NCBI RefSeq assembly: GCF_028554725.1
Contig: NC_071670.1
Coordinates: 37,628,001 to 37,692,000, forward strand
Direction: 5' to 3'
DNA: 64,000 bases
DNA from: Zeugodacus cucurbitae
Lineage: Eukaryota > Arthropoda > Insecta > Diptera > Tephritidae
Below, piece after piece: positions 47,441 through 60,029 of this stretch. A model generated the notes under the pieces. It ran no database searches and had not been told where the DNA came from. It saw nothing but the letters and a program-made list of their open reading frames with translations. Every line of letters starts with the position of its first letter. The stretch's first letter is position 1. Made by a program: the position numbers and the translations under genes.

Positions 47441-50219
47441 GTAAGATAATGTTTAACACAAAGATGCACATTTTACTTTTATATTTTTTCAAGAGCAAAA
47501 TAAAAAGTCGCAACAAAAATAAAATGAAAATATGTATAGAATAAAAAATATATTCATCATATGAAACTGCTAATAAGGATAATCCCCAGCATAAAATTTC
47601 AAGGCTGCTACACACAAATGCACTGTACACATAAGTATATTTATTAAAAACCATATATAAATATACAAAGCGTACAAAATAAATATATATATATTTAGAT
47701 TACTGTGTCTGCCCTCAAACTGCGAATGTTTGATTTCCCACTGCCATAAAATATGGCATTTACTTGACAAATAAATGTGAAAACGTTTTGACGAGGGTTC
47801 TGTTAGATGCTCTATGCTCTTTATAAGCGCCTCACTCACTCACTCAACTATGCTTGAATGACAAAGAACTGAAAAAAGTGAGTGAACAAATAAAATGCAA
47901 AGGGCAAAAAGACAAAAAGACAAAAACTCTTTCGAATATTATGGCAAATACAAGGGATGAGCGTAACCACACTCCATCAAATAAAATAAACTGACATTAT
48001 GTAATGCGGAAAAGTAAGCAAAGAAAAACCATAACGACTTTTACAATAACCATCATAAACAAGGGAATATCCAATCCCTCAGGCGAAACACTAAGTAAAA
48101 TTTATGCACTAAATGTGATAGCTCTAACCCCTAAGCATATATGTATGTATATAGGTTTATATTTGTTGTGAGCAAATTACTTTGATTTAAAGTTGTAAGC
48201 GTTTTTTGGCTAACACTCGCACTGGAGATTTATAAACATTTCCATATATATAAATATAATTCGTGCAAATAATCGATTATTGGCACACTTCACAAATTAG
48301 TTATAAAGTCATAATATCAATAAAAAATTTTAATTATTTTATTATGCGTCAACTCGTGTACGAGGTATACATTTATAGATGCAAGATTTCCCTTGACGCT
48401 ATCCAAAAAATAGACAAATTTAATATATATGTATGTAATTTTAAGCTACACCAAGTAGTAAAGAATAAAAACTCCATTTGAGGCAAGTATGAAATATGAG
48501 GCTCAACTCCTGCAGTTAGTTGTCGGCATGCGTGCCCTAACAACTATAACAAGATATTGTTTTGCACATGGCTATTAATTTCAGTACACTTTTCAGAGGC
48601 AATCTCGGTATTTGACAAATTTCAATTCATTTTTTTATTCATCAGGAAATCACTATATTCATATGCAAATCCTACCTAATTCCCGCGACACACATGTAGT
48701 AACAATACTATACTAAGTACGAATACCAGATGTATGTCACCAAATACCAGCACTTTACCATGTGAGCAATGTAGTATTTTTCTGGTAATAATATCAGCAA
48801 TTTTTTTTTGTGGTATTCCACAGCTAAAAATAGGTTTGAAACCAAGAGAAAGAAAGAGAACTTATATACAAAAACTTTTTAAAATATTTTGTCAAAATGA
48901 CTTTTCAAAAATAAATAAATAAAAATGAAAATAAGAAATTGTTCAGACTTTTTTTTTCAAAACGCCAGGGTCATGTATCGCCTAACTTTAATGGCCGTAT
49001 GTATTTTAATATACATTTCAACTACTTTTGTTTTTTGTGCAGAAAATATATATTTTTGCCATTTTTTGTAATATTAAAAATTGCTTTCTCCATTACACAT
49101 ATGTAAATATTTATTGTTTAAATTTGTTTGATATATCTGATGTCTGTGAAACAAAACTGGTATTTGAGTTTACTACAAAACAATCTGTGTCATAGTACGT
49201 AGTAAACACAATGCCATAATACTTTTATCATGGTATTTTTACCACATGTGTGTCTCGGGTATAACGTTCAAGTTGATTAATACTAACACCTCGCAAACAC
49301 AACCACTTTAATTTTTCCATACCGAGATTTCTACTATTTCTATTCGAATGAAATTCTAAAAAACTTTGATTTATCGTTATCAAATATTTTAGTAGATTAG
49401 TTTAAGTATATATGCCTTCCTCTTAATTCCAAAAAGAGTTATCTCGCTTCACTCCTTATCTGATCTTAAGAAGAGTGGTATGTTATGTATGGTATGGAGT
49501 ACCACAAATAAACTCATTAGAGGCTCACCTCGTTTGTATATGCGATTAGTTGCGAATCTGTTAATTTGGTACTTTTTGCTCTATCTCAGTAGTGGGGAAA
49601 TTTTTTTAAATAAAAACCAAAATTTTTTAGACAACGACGCAAAACAAATAGAAAATTGTATGTTACCAAGTATCGAACAAACTAACAAGCTTATCAGACT
49701 GGTACTTCATTTCTCTGTAGAATGATAATTTTACAAAAACAAAATACACGAAAAAAACTACCGAGTGCCGACTAAAGAATTAACAGACCTGGTCTGAATA
49801 CCCCCATTATAAATGTAAAAGCTGTGGGTGCTGTTGCGAGCCGGTACGGAATTAGCATATAGTCGATAACACCTTATGTTGTCAGGGCTTCTTCTAGAAA
49901 AGCTTATCGATAAGCACCTGTGAGTAGGTCAACAATGATATTCAACCGTTTACTAAAGAGGATCGATAGAACAAACCTTATACTACACCCTCAGGTAACT
50001 GCGGCTAAAATTTCATGCATTACTTAAATTTTATTACTTTATCAACACCCTGATTAGGTGAGTCGTACGCAAGCAAAGTTCCTTATTGCAACAACAAGTG
50101 TATCACTGTGCACCACTAAAAATAACGTTATCAACATATCACTTAATATTTCATAAGAAACTTAATAATTCGCACTAAGTTTAATATAGTAATAACACTT
50201 CCTCCCCTTCCGATTTCAG
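47441..50219 (+). other. dpr8-like intron, 2.8 kb
   Basis: It is AT-rich with no further exon seen. It contains one terminal-inverted-repeat element (48682-49259); the rest, 47.44-48.68 and 49.26-50.22 kb, shows no feature I can support. Confidence 0.75.
48682..49259. mobile_element. terminal-inverted-repeat element, 578 bp, family unknown
   Basis: The left end reads CCCGCGACACACATGTAGTA. The right end as reverse complement reads CCCGAGACACACATGTGGTA, with similarity continuing for about 29 bases. No clear target-site duplication is visible, and there is no transposase frame. It is likely a MITE. Confidence 0.55.
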
Positions 50220-50388
50220 GTCATAAATTTCGATTCACCACGCGGCGGTATATCATTAGTAACTGAGAAAGGTGTAGTCACCACCAGCCGTTTATTGGTG
50301 CAGAAGGCCATACAGCAGGATTCGGGACTCTACACTTGTACACCGTCAAATGCAAATCCGACATCGGTGCGCGTGCACATCGTTGATG
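50220..50388 (+). CDS. dpr8: dpr8-like exon: second half of Ig domain 2
   Basis: 169 bases: 56 codons plus one base. The acceptor follows CCGATTTCAG and the donor is GATG|GTGAGT (phase 1). It encodes INFDSPRGGISLVTEKGV, then the F-strand motif DSGLYTC with the second Ig2 cysteine, then SNANPTSVRVHIVD. The SPRGGISLVTEKG and TSRLLVQKA text is standard Dpr Ig2 wording. With 47313-47440 it makes a full Ig2 domain with a Cys-Cys pair and core Trp. Confidence 0.88.
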
Positions 50389-52312
50389 GTGAGTAAAACA
50401 AAAAAAAAAAAAAAAAACAAAAACAAAAACAACTTGTAATATGAATGCCAAATTGAAAAGATTAACTGCCTGTGAAAGTTTAGCCCAGCAATTCGCCAGT
50501 TTGCTGTAACACAGCGCACTGCATGCTTTGCAAGAGTCCCGATTGTTAACTGCCTGTGCGGCGTTATGTTCAGTTAAGCTTATGCTATGTATGATGAATG
50601 TTGTTTTGATATATACCAATTGGCTGATTTATGGTTGTTGAAGTAAGCGTACGCAGATATGCTAAAGCAAGTACAACAAATGCTGTGCTTGGACTTCAAT
50701 AGTAGAAAGAAGTTTTATTTTATTGCTTGTGGACGTGTTAGGACTACTATATGGCATTCCACATTTGAAGAGTAAAATTAAGTATATAGAGCAATAACTT
50801 ATATTTGTGTGTCACTATGTGCATATTTTCAATACCGTGCCATATTATCAACAGAAGTGAAAGAAATCAAGGAATACTGAATAATATACAACAGAGTTTT
50901 AGAAGTCATTTTTGAGAACACAAATTCTATATACATTTGTCAACCTCTTATCTCTCGATATTTTTTGAAAAATGTTTTTCTTCAGCTAGCTCACTAGCTC
51001 CATTAGTAATTGGAGGCGATCGGCACGGGGTTTTTAACCTCACATTGATTCGGAAACTGCTAAGGTACTATCGCTACATTAAATATGGATCTGGAGTATC
51101 AAAAAGGAGTATCTATAAAACAAATACTTCTATGAAATATGATAAGAAATAAAGTGAATTGACAAAAATCGGATCCCTATCAGACCAAGATTTTATCAGT
51201 GTGACATATTTAACTAGATCATTTACAAAATCTGGGAAACATATTGTGGACTGGTACCCAAATTACTTCTGTAAATGAGCAGTTGACTAATCAACCAATG
51301 GGATCCCATTTCCAAACTACGTACTCTCTCTGAAATCTTTGCTATACTTTACTGATTGCAAAAACACTAAAGTTCACTACTTAAAACCAGACCAGAGTTG
51401 GACTGAAGCTTAAAACAGCCTATCTTTAAAATAGATTCAGAGGTAGCTTTTTATGTTCAGAGGGTTTTCAGGTAAGAGGAAAGGTTTATTTGGTATGGTA
51501 GGAAAAAGTCAACTAAAAATCCAGAAACTGAAACGGAGGACAAAATAGTGAAATTATATTATATATGCGAAATTGTAAGCCCCACAACAATTTATCACAT
51601 CTTCTGTCTCAAGGTGTGAACGGCCAAAATGGATCTGCCCGGCGAAATGCCGACGACTTTTAAATAGGTTCAATCTATATATCAAAACTATACCGATTGT
51701 TTTAATAAAGAAAAAAATGCTTTGCGCTAGTCTGTGAAGAAAACCGGAAAAATGGTTTAAGCATCGAAAACAATGGAAAGTTAATCTCTGGAGCCCAAAA
51801 AACAAATGTATAAGGCAGTAAAGGATATATTTTCTTAAAAGAGTAACTTCTCCCATTGTCAGAATTGTAAGAATCTACAATCTACATAAAAACTGCCGTT
51901 TATTTTTCCAACAAAGAATCAACCAAAAATTAGTAAAACACACAGCAACTTTGTAGCAAGCAGGAAATAAGTGAAAGTTTTGTAATTAATTATGATAGTT
52001 TGACCAAGTTACCGCGTGTGAGTATGTCAGAGAAACACAGGCATCCCTAACAAAGTTTAGTCTAACTGCTTGCCGTGGCACATTAAACGCTTAACATTGT
52101 CGAACTAGTTTCGAGTGCGCTAAACGGTAATAGCCCAGCAGAGTTACGGCAGAACCTCGAGCAAACCGCACACACACACACACCCGCCGTCAGGAGGGCG
52201 ATGGTAAGCGGCCATTAGCGCAAATAGCGCACTGCGCCACACTTTTATGCCACATGAATTGAGGAAATGATTGCTCTTAAAGTGAAAGTGAATGCGGTAG
52301 GGCTGTGTTAGA

Positions 52313-52325
52313 GCGCGCGCGCGCG
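52313..52325. repeat. (GC)6G alternating tract
   Basis: Thirteen bases of alternating G and C sit in an otherwise AT-rich intron. Such tracts can adopt Z-DNA; no function is shown. Confidence 0.85.
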
Positions 52326-53429
52326 GTTGGCTATGTAATTATATTTGCTAAACACTTTCGTATACCCCAACTCTCCTCTGCACGTATGTATGTAGGTATG
52401 AATATAAATATGTATATATATGCGGGCACTAAAACTACTCGATGTTGTAAAAGTCATGCATAAATCATGCAAATGGCCACGTAATTCAAGTAAAAGCATA
52501 ACGCTTGCCTGACACGCTTCACTCCCATACACACACACTCCTACAACCCGAAATGGCTCAGCGCCTGGCTGGCTAATAAACATGATGTGCATAAAAGTCG
52601 ATTAATTAGCGAATAGTAAATTAAGTTGAGTAAAAGAGTGAAACTCACTGCAGAGCTGGGCGTCTGTATAATGTTTGGGTTTACTCAGCAAATTGCCGGA
52701 GTTCTGTACTAATTTCGTAAACGTGAGACATTAGTGTGATTAAAAATAAGCAGATATTGGCAGAATTGCAGCACTATGGGCGGTGCATAATAAGTGGTGA
52801 GCTGCTATGAACAATCGATTGTGTGGGTGGGGAGAAAAGTACAACACTTTGGTTTTAGACGTATAATAACAACGGGTTCTTAAGCGTGATTAATATGGTA
52901 GTGTATTAAATGGAGAGAACTTAGTTCTGAGAAATCTTGATTAAAGTCTTTTAAAAGCAGTTCATTATACTACTTGACTGGCTTTAGAAAATTCTCATAA
53001 TACTATCTTGAATATAAATAAAGGCATGATTATGAAACTACTTAATTTGGATATGAAGTTATCTGCTACTCTAGAAGAAAGAAAAGTAATTAAAACTGTC
53101 CCATGTATAATATCAGCGTATATAAGATTCGTAGCTATGGTAATATGTGCAACTTCATGACAAATGCAACATTTCGAAAATTTTCTGAATTCCATCATTA
53201 CAATCAAAAGGCCAGGAATCATCATTAGGTAACTTTGAAAGTTAATAAAGTTGTTTTCTTACACGACATTTAAAGCGCACTACAAACTTGAAAAACTTTC
53301 TATTAGGTATATGGGAGCTACGGGAAGTAATGACTCGGTCTTACTCATTTTTGACACAGAAGCTCATTATTAGAAGAAAAAGAGAATTACCGATATTTTC
53401 GGTGCAAAATTATTCAAAACGCACCGATG

Positions 53430-53762
53430 TCCTTAAGTTCGGTACCTGAGGCCTTGAGAAGTTATAGTCCGATTTCGACAATTTTTATACGAGAAATTAC
53501 GTGCCTCCAGTGCAATATATGCGCAAAGTTTTTAACTGATCTGATCGAAATGGAAGATCAAAAGTGTGTAATATGCAAGTAGGCGTGGTTGTGAATCGAT
53601 TTGGTTTTATGTACCAAATTTGGACATTGAAATTGGTTGAGTAGTCCGTGAGATATGGTTCTTTACCGAAAATTGGCCGACGCCAAAAGTTTAATTTATA
53701 TAGCCTAGGTGGTTTACAAAACTATTCCACTACTCTGTGCTACACGTTGGTAGAGTATTACA
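53430..53762 (+). repeat. diverged mini-me-like segment
   Basis: Similarity to 24594-24900 is readable in GAGGCCTTGAGAAG...TAGTCCGATTTCG, GCAAAGTTTTTAACTGATCT, AGTAGGCGTGGTTGTGAA and GTTGAGTAGTCCGTGAGATA. It lacks the GGAC tract and clean ends. Confidence 0.55.
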
Positions 53763-54557
53763 ATATAGGATTATGGATACGATCACCAAAATCTCCAAAG
53801 AAAATATGACGATTTCCTGGTTTGAAGCAACTCCCTCCACAGCGATCCTTCGTAATGCGTTAATTCTAATTTAGAATTTAGATATATTTTCATTATGATA
53901 CCTAATGACTGGGAATGAAACCTCAAAAATAACAAGCGCAACTCTTAAATAACGAAAAAAAAGTCAAAATTTGAACAAGTCATCCTCAAAATCTCTGGAA
54001 GCATCTCTAGAGTTTTCAAAACGCCATTTATTATTTACAGTATCAAAATCGTCGGTCCTTTTTAGCTCGCAAACTTCGATAGGGAACTTAACGTCAATAT
54101 TTAAAAATCGAGGAATTCACATAAGACAGATATTTTTCGGGAAGAGAACTAAGTTCTTTTACTTGTGTTTCGAAAATATTTATTTTGCACTTGTCCTGAT
54201 ATATGTATAACACAAATTTTGACTGGTGAATAGAAGAATCTACGATAGGTAGCAATTCTTGTTCTAAATTGTAAACCACTTTTCAAAAATTATATAATTT
54301 TTTTGCTTATTTCTTATCTTAATATGTTTAAGACTAAAAAAATGCAATAATACTTTATACAAATTACTCAGTGCAGCAAAAATGTATTCCCAGAAAGTTC
54401 ATCCATTAAAAACACTAACCTCAGTAGTTATAAACTCACTGCATTCTCAATATTTAAATTGAAAAACGCCAACTCTCATTCTTTGAAAATATTTACGAGT
54501 ATTAATATGCAAGCCACTTCAATTTATGCGCAACCAATTTGTGTCATTTCTCTGCAG

Positions 54558-54991
54558 GTGAACATCCCGCTGCTATGCATCATGGACACGCCACACCACA
54601 AGTCCGACCACCGCCAGCTACGCTCCTACTGCTGCTGGCATTCCTAGTCGTATTACTGCTGCAAGAGCACCCCAGTCAATCGCCACAAAAACGAAAGCAA
54701 CAACAAGAAGGCGAAGGCGATGGCGAATTGCCACTGCAATATAAACTGCGGCAACGCATCCACCGATGGGAGTGGTGGCAAAGCAATCAACTATGGAATG
54801 AAAAATTTGCGGTCTACCAACGAACAGAGCCATTCACTGTGGAATTGTCACAAGTGGTCACAAAAGGTCACGCGCAAGAGCGGGTGGCGGCGATGAGCCG
54901 TTGCCGTTATGCAGCTGAAATGCTTTTACTGCCACCACTAAAGACTCAAAGACGTCGTTGGGAGACCGACACGGCGTCAGTAGCAACATAG
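54558..54991 (+). CDS. dpr8: dpr8-like terminal exon: C-terminal tail and stop
   Basis: The acceptor follows TTTCTCTGCAG; the first two bases complete a Gly codon to give GEHPAAMHHG, the conserved sequence after Ig2 in many Dprs. A short hydrophobic run ATLLLLLAFLVVLLL (54617-54661) follows, then about 109 mostly polar, basic residues (QEHPSQSPQKRKQQQ, then RWEWW, then VVTKGHAQERVAA) up to TAG at 54989-54991. GPI-anchored or membrane-spanning Dprs usually have a hydrophobic segment near the end, so the long tail after it is unusual. A cytoplasmic tail after a short membrane span is one reading; an unannotated splice or a frame error is another. Confidence 0.85.
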
Positions 54992-55549
54992 CCATCAAAT
55001 GGCATTTGGTAAATAGAGAATAGAGAATAGAATGACACTCGAATTGATGTAAATTAAGTTCCCATCCAGATCCTAATAGTTAAACGAAAACTTAAAGTAC
55101 TTTTTTAAGCGCTTTAAATGGTAAACAGTAATAATAAACTATGTATAGTAGGTGTGGTAGGTGTGTGTGAGAGAGCAACGGTGTGTACGTGACTGTGAGA
55201 GTATTTGTTAGACTAAATTAAAATCTAGTATATATACAGTTATTATCACTAGGAATGTAAGAGATTTCCATAAAAATACATTAGTGTGAAATTAAGAATC
55301 ATTTAGAGAGAGAGAGAGCTAGAAAATAAGCGATTACGTAAGAAAGATGGCGAGAGAAACATGAAAGAGAGAGAGATTGTAAATTTAATGTGAGAAGCAT
55401 ACTAGAAACCTTGTGAGGTTCCCAAAAAACATAACTGTTTCGGATAGTATAAGTCTAAAGCAAACAACCAACTCTATTAGTATATTCACCAATTTCTCAG
55501 AAAACTCTCAATAAATGTAGATTAAAGTGTAAATTATGGACGACGGCAA

Positions 55550-55555
55550 AATAAA
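55550..55555 (+). terminator. polyadenylation signal candidate AATAAA
   Basis: AATAAA lies 559 bases after the dpr stop, followed by an A-rich stretch. An earlier AATAAA is at 55133-55138. Many more occur downstream, so the one used cannot be told from sequence. Confidence 0.35.
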
Positions 55556-57329
55556 ACTTTTAAAAATCTAAAAATTATTTGTGAAAGAAAATGCACACAG
55601 AAGATATCAAATCTACATATATATATAGACATTTTAAACTTAACGTAGTTTTCTCAAATCGAGAGCTCTAGTATTTTGGCAAGCAAAAACGGCATACCTT
55701 TAGGAGCTGTACAAAAAAAAAAAAAGAAAGAAAACTAACTGTCACTAACTATATTTAACTACAGAATTTCTACCACTAAATAGAACTTAATTTGCCAACC
55801 ACCAAGTACAACAGCATTCTTCTCAAAACCCACACACTTTTCACATTCCACAACAAAAAAAAAATTAAAACAAAGCTACGAGTAAATGTATGTATGTATT
55901 TCACTTCGACACCATTGAATGCATTTAATCAATATTTAATAAATGTACCGTAATGAAGCGCAACATTCACAGCAACAATTTCAAATAATAAATTTTGTAT
56001 ATGTAAAATAATTTAGATAGTGAAGACAAAGTAAAAGCAAAAAAAAATAAAAGTATAATATCTGTGTAGCTATTCTCAATGTACACACGACTAAAAGAGC
56101 ATTTAAAAACAATAGTTGAAATTAGTCCAATAAGAATTAAAAATAAAATAAAATAGACGTAAATATATAAGTCAACCAAAACAAAATTCAACACGACCGC
56201 GTATATTTGAAGGTGTTTAAGCAAAGGACAAAATAAAAATTATAAAAACTATATAATAATATTTAAATGAAAAAAATAAAATAAATAAATTAAATAAACT
56301 GCATAACATTTAAAAATAAATTAAATCAGTTGATTTTAGCTAATAATTAATTAATAAATATAAATAACATATATGTATATCTTAATATTAATAGTTTTAA
56401 GAAGAACATTTTTTTAAAAACTGTAAATAGCTTAAAACATAGTACATACTTATGTATGTATATCACTATAACGGATAAAATATTTTTATTTTGATAAAAA
56501 CCGAAAAAAAATCCCAGCATGCAAAACCAATGCAGACAACTGAAATAATGAAAGAATTTACTTTAGAAGTACACAGAATAGAAAAAATTAAATAGAAGTT
56601 GTGTTGAGCATAACTACAAACACAAATAGATATAACTTCAAAAAATAAAAAATTTAATAATAACTCGGCTAAAAAGAAAATGACAAAACCGGAACCACGC
56701 ATTCACTTTTTTTATACAAAAGAATAAATATATAAATAATTTCAGAGATTAGTTCACCATAATATATATATCAATTTAAAAATTATTTATCTCTACTTTT
56801 GACTTCAAGGCGTTAAGAGGCGTCAATAAATTTATTTTAGAATTGACCAGAGTTGAACGGAGAGAGTCTTGAAGTAAAATTAACAATATTTTGTAATTTA
56901 ATTGAAATGTTTCGAGTGATGAAGTCAGTGTGAGTTGAGTTGAGTAAAACAACTAGAAGTGGACGTAACTTTTGACGTTTACTCCTAATCAAATGCATCA
57001 CTGCAACCTGACGAACATAAGGACATAAATACTAAGATAAGGACATGAGGACGAAGATAATGATAGGACTGTAAAACGCAAATGTACGAGAGGACAGTCG
57101 TTTTCTAATCACAAAACTGAAATGTCGACCATTTTAATCATTTCATATATTAAACTACATTATAAGTTGTATTCAATAAATACGATTTGTCATCAAACAT
57201 ACGCCGCCTTTAAAAACAATTTACTAATTCAGTTCGTTATTGTCATCAAACATACTACTTCTCTACATGGATACTTGAAATTCAGGCGAATTCTTAGAAT
57301 TTTGATGGATTAGATTTGATAGTTCCATC

Positions 57330-57618
57330 CAGAAGTGTTGTAGAGACAGGTTATGCGTTCATTTTATCGCAATGAAACACCTTACTACTTCTCTTTTACT
57401 TGTCCAAACATCAGGTTATGTTTCACAAGCTATCAAAATGAGCTGAAGTGTCCCTACTACAAATTAGTTGCCTGCACAAATTCGTGAAAGACTCAAAACG
57501 CTTTGTCGTTACTTGAGTGTCTTGGGCATCCATTTTGAGGAGTTTATGGCATCACAAGTGAGATCTCTTGTGGCACTGGTGATTAGCCACTCTAGCCCAA
57601 CCTTACCTAACCTATCAA
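57330..57618 (+). mobile_element. possible non-LTR retrotransposon 3' fragment
   Basis: The sequence contrasts with the A-rich surroundings. It contains TATGGCATCACAAGTGAGAT, CTTGTGGCACTGG and ends CTAGCCCAACCTTACCTAAC, a pattern I associate with 3' ends of insect R1/LOA-type non-LTR elements. An upstream frame reads ETPYYFSFTCPN, similar to the Cys-containing ends of their ORF2 proteins. Inference only; a simple 3'UTR segment is not excluded. Confidence 0.4.
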
Positions 57619-59336
57619 AATGAGAAAAATGTCACTTTGTACAACATTTAAACAATGTCTAATCAGTCCAAATGAGGTTGAAAAGGCTTAACTTCCAAAA
57701 ATAAAAGGAAATCGAGTTTTCACATATTTTTTTGGTCCCCATTTTTGCACTACGGAGTGAAATTATATGGAAATATATCATCTGTGACGATTTATAGCCA
57801 TGCCGGAAGCCGAGCGCTATTAAAAATAGTTTTCGTTTTTACTTAAGTCAATCTATTTATTTTGTGCATCTTCACAGCTCTGTTTTGTGAAAAAATTCTG
57901 TAAATAACCCCTCTTTCCAAAAATGTATATTATCATTCGCACTGAATATCTTAAAATATAACTATAATACAAACACCGACACAAACAATTATCTGTAAAT
58001 ATACCGAAAATCTATAAAAAAAATATAATGAAATAGAAATTGAATCATGAATTGAATGCAACAAAAACTCTAAATAAGAAATCTCAAACACAAATCTCAC
58101 CAATTAAAGTCCTAAACTATATCAGCAGTAGGTAAAGTAAAATAATTGTAGGTAAACAAAAATTAAAGTAATTACAGACGAACAAGCATGTAAAGATAAA
58201 ATAAGACATCAATTTTCAGCACAATTAACTACATGTATTACAACAACATTTACACACATACACACAACTATATTTATTGTAATTAGTAAATTAGTTGGAT
58301 TTCTTTAGTTAATTTGAGTTTTTTTTTCATATTCAAAAATTTACAATTAAAATTCACAAATATTTCTTCTAGTATTACAGATTATTTGGTTACTGGAATC
58401 AATAATTGAATAATAAATGAAAAAAATAATTGTTTAATTTCATTTACACAATGTCAACAATTTAGTAATGCAACGCAATAGTTGTACATTTTTTTACGCA
58501 ATTAATGTTAACACAACAGAAAAAGCAAAAGCAAAAAAACCTAACATAAAATAAATGAAAATAAAATTAAACTAAACGCATGAGATATTAGCAGAAATTA
58601 AATTCAAACCGAATATTTAATGAAACTGAGTACTGCTGGTCAAAGTAGCAGTAAAATAATTTTAATATAAACATAAGTGATTACATAACCAAGCTAAGCA
58701 ACAATTTATTAATATTAATAAAATAATAATGATACAATATCAGATGAAATGGTTAAGCGCAAATTAGTGTGTACAATTAATGGATTATTATTTTTAATTA
58801 ATGAAAGTAAATATGAGTGTAGCAGCAAATGTTTTATAATAAAAATAAGTTGAGAATACTAGTAAATTGCATATACAATTAAAATTAAATTTAAATCTAC
58901 ATTTAAGTGAAAATAAATGAATGAACAATTGCCATGTTACAAATGGAGTTAAATTTAAAATATACAAATGTAATGAAATTAGAAATAAAATGCCAATGTA
59001 TAAATGATTACGAAACAACTTTGTTTTTATTTTTACTCATACTAGACAGTGTTAAGTATTGGAAACTTAGTAAATTAAAATGGTAAATAAATAAGTCTTT
59101 AGATACTCATAAATTTACAAAATATTTTAATAGATAGTATAAAGCGGTGTGAATATGAATATCAACTGTCCCATTATGTATCGATATTTCACCAGTGCTG
59201 AGAACCTCCAGATTTATATACCGAGTTAGTTGTACTTCATTTTTTTTTAATTGTTGAATATTGAAAGAAATGTATAGTTAACCCACTTATAGAGATTAGG
59301 CACGGTAATGGAAACGTTTCTTTCACTCTTGTGATA

Positions 59337-59619
59337 TTAACCCCTTGACGTATTTTCAAGAGTCAGACTTGTGGTACAGTTTCTGTGCCTAACATGATTA
59401 TCACGAGTTTGACTCGTGGTGTGTAGAGTGTACATTTGATGAAAAGAGAATTGAAATTTTATTTTTTTAATTTAAAATAAATAGTTTTATTACATGCATT
59501 CACATTTCGTTTCGTTTTGCGACTGTTCGTAAGCATCAAAACTGGTTTGTTTAGTACAAGTTGTGTTCGAACAGTTGGAAGCGAATTTCGTTGCGCTAAT
59601 TGATGCGTCAAGGGGTTAA
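59337..59619. mobile_element. TTAA-flanked short element (piggyBac-like MITE)
   Basis: TTAA at 59337-59340 and 59616-59619 bounds a 275-bp element. Its inverted ends read CCCCTTGACGTAT (left) and CCCCTTGACGCAT (right, reverse complement). Inside, CACGAGT-TTG-ACTCGTG at 59402-59418 is a perfect 7-bp-stem hairpin. It has no coding capacity. Confidence 0.75.
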
Positions 59620-60029
59620 TACTCAAGAATGAGGATGGCGATTATTTCAAATTGTACTTCATTAGCTTTCTTCTACTCGAAATAAAATGTATTCTATTAT
59701 TAAAACTGAAGAAGTTCTGTGTTACTGATAAGGGTAATTTGTGAAATTTTCGATACCAATATAGCTAAATTGTTAAGTATATGTATGAGAACTTATACCG
59801 TCCAACATTTAATAAAATTATAGGTGAATATAAATTCTATAATTAAGTCAATGTGACCTAGACTTTCAACCAGAGTTAATTGCTACTTATCTTGAAGTGA
59901 ATCTGAAACTTCGTGGAAATACTTAAAAATTTTCAATTCATTCGATTTTATATATTTTACAAACACTCCCTATTCATATTTATACCGTCAAACACTCCCT
60001 TTCAACACTGTTCAGTATTTTAAATCCCA

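Larger units (their letters stand above)
50389..54557 (+). other. dpr8-like intron, 4.2 kb
   Basis: The donor GTGAGT is followed by a purine-rich A tract. There is no additional exon. It contains a GC-richer patch at 52.0-52.85 kb with a (GC)6 tract and a (CA)n run near 52170-52183, and a worn mini-me-like segment at 53.43-53.76 kb. I see nothing supportable in 50.4-52.0 kb. Confidence 0.75.
54992..59100 (+). other. 3' UTR candidate of dpr8-like gene, extended and A-rich
   Basis: After the stop, AATAAA at 55133-55138 and 55550-55555 could end a short 3'UTR. The + strand stays markedly A-rich and T-poor to about 59.1 kb, with repeated AAATAAA words, unlike the balanced AT of the introns. One interruption at about 57.33-57.62 kb looks like a non-LTR retrotransposon end. 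Pumilio-type TGTAAATA words occur at 56422-56429, 57899-57906 and 57994-58001. Long 3'UTRs are common in fly neuronal genes; the extension is an inference from composition only. Confidence 0.45.

Noticed and set aside
54618..54833. Minus-strand frame opposite the terminal dpr exon
   Set aside because: Shadow of the real exon.
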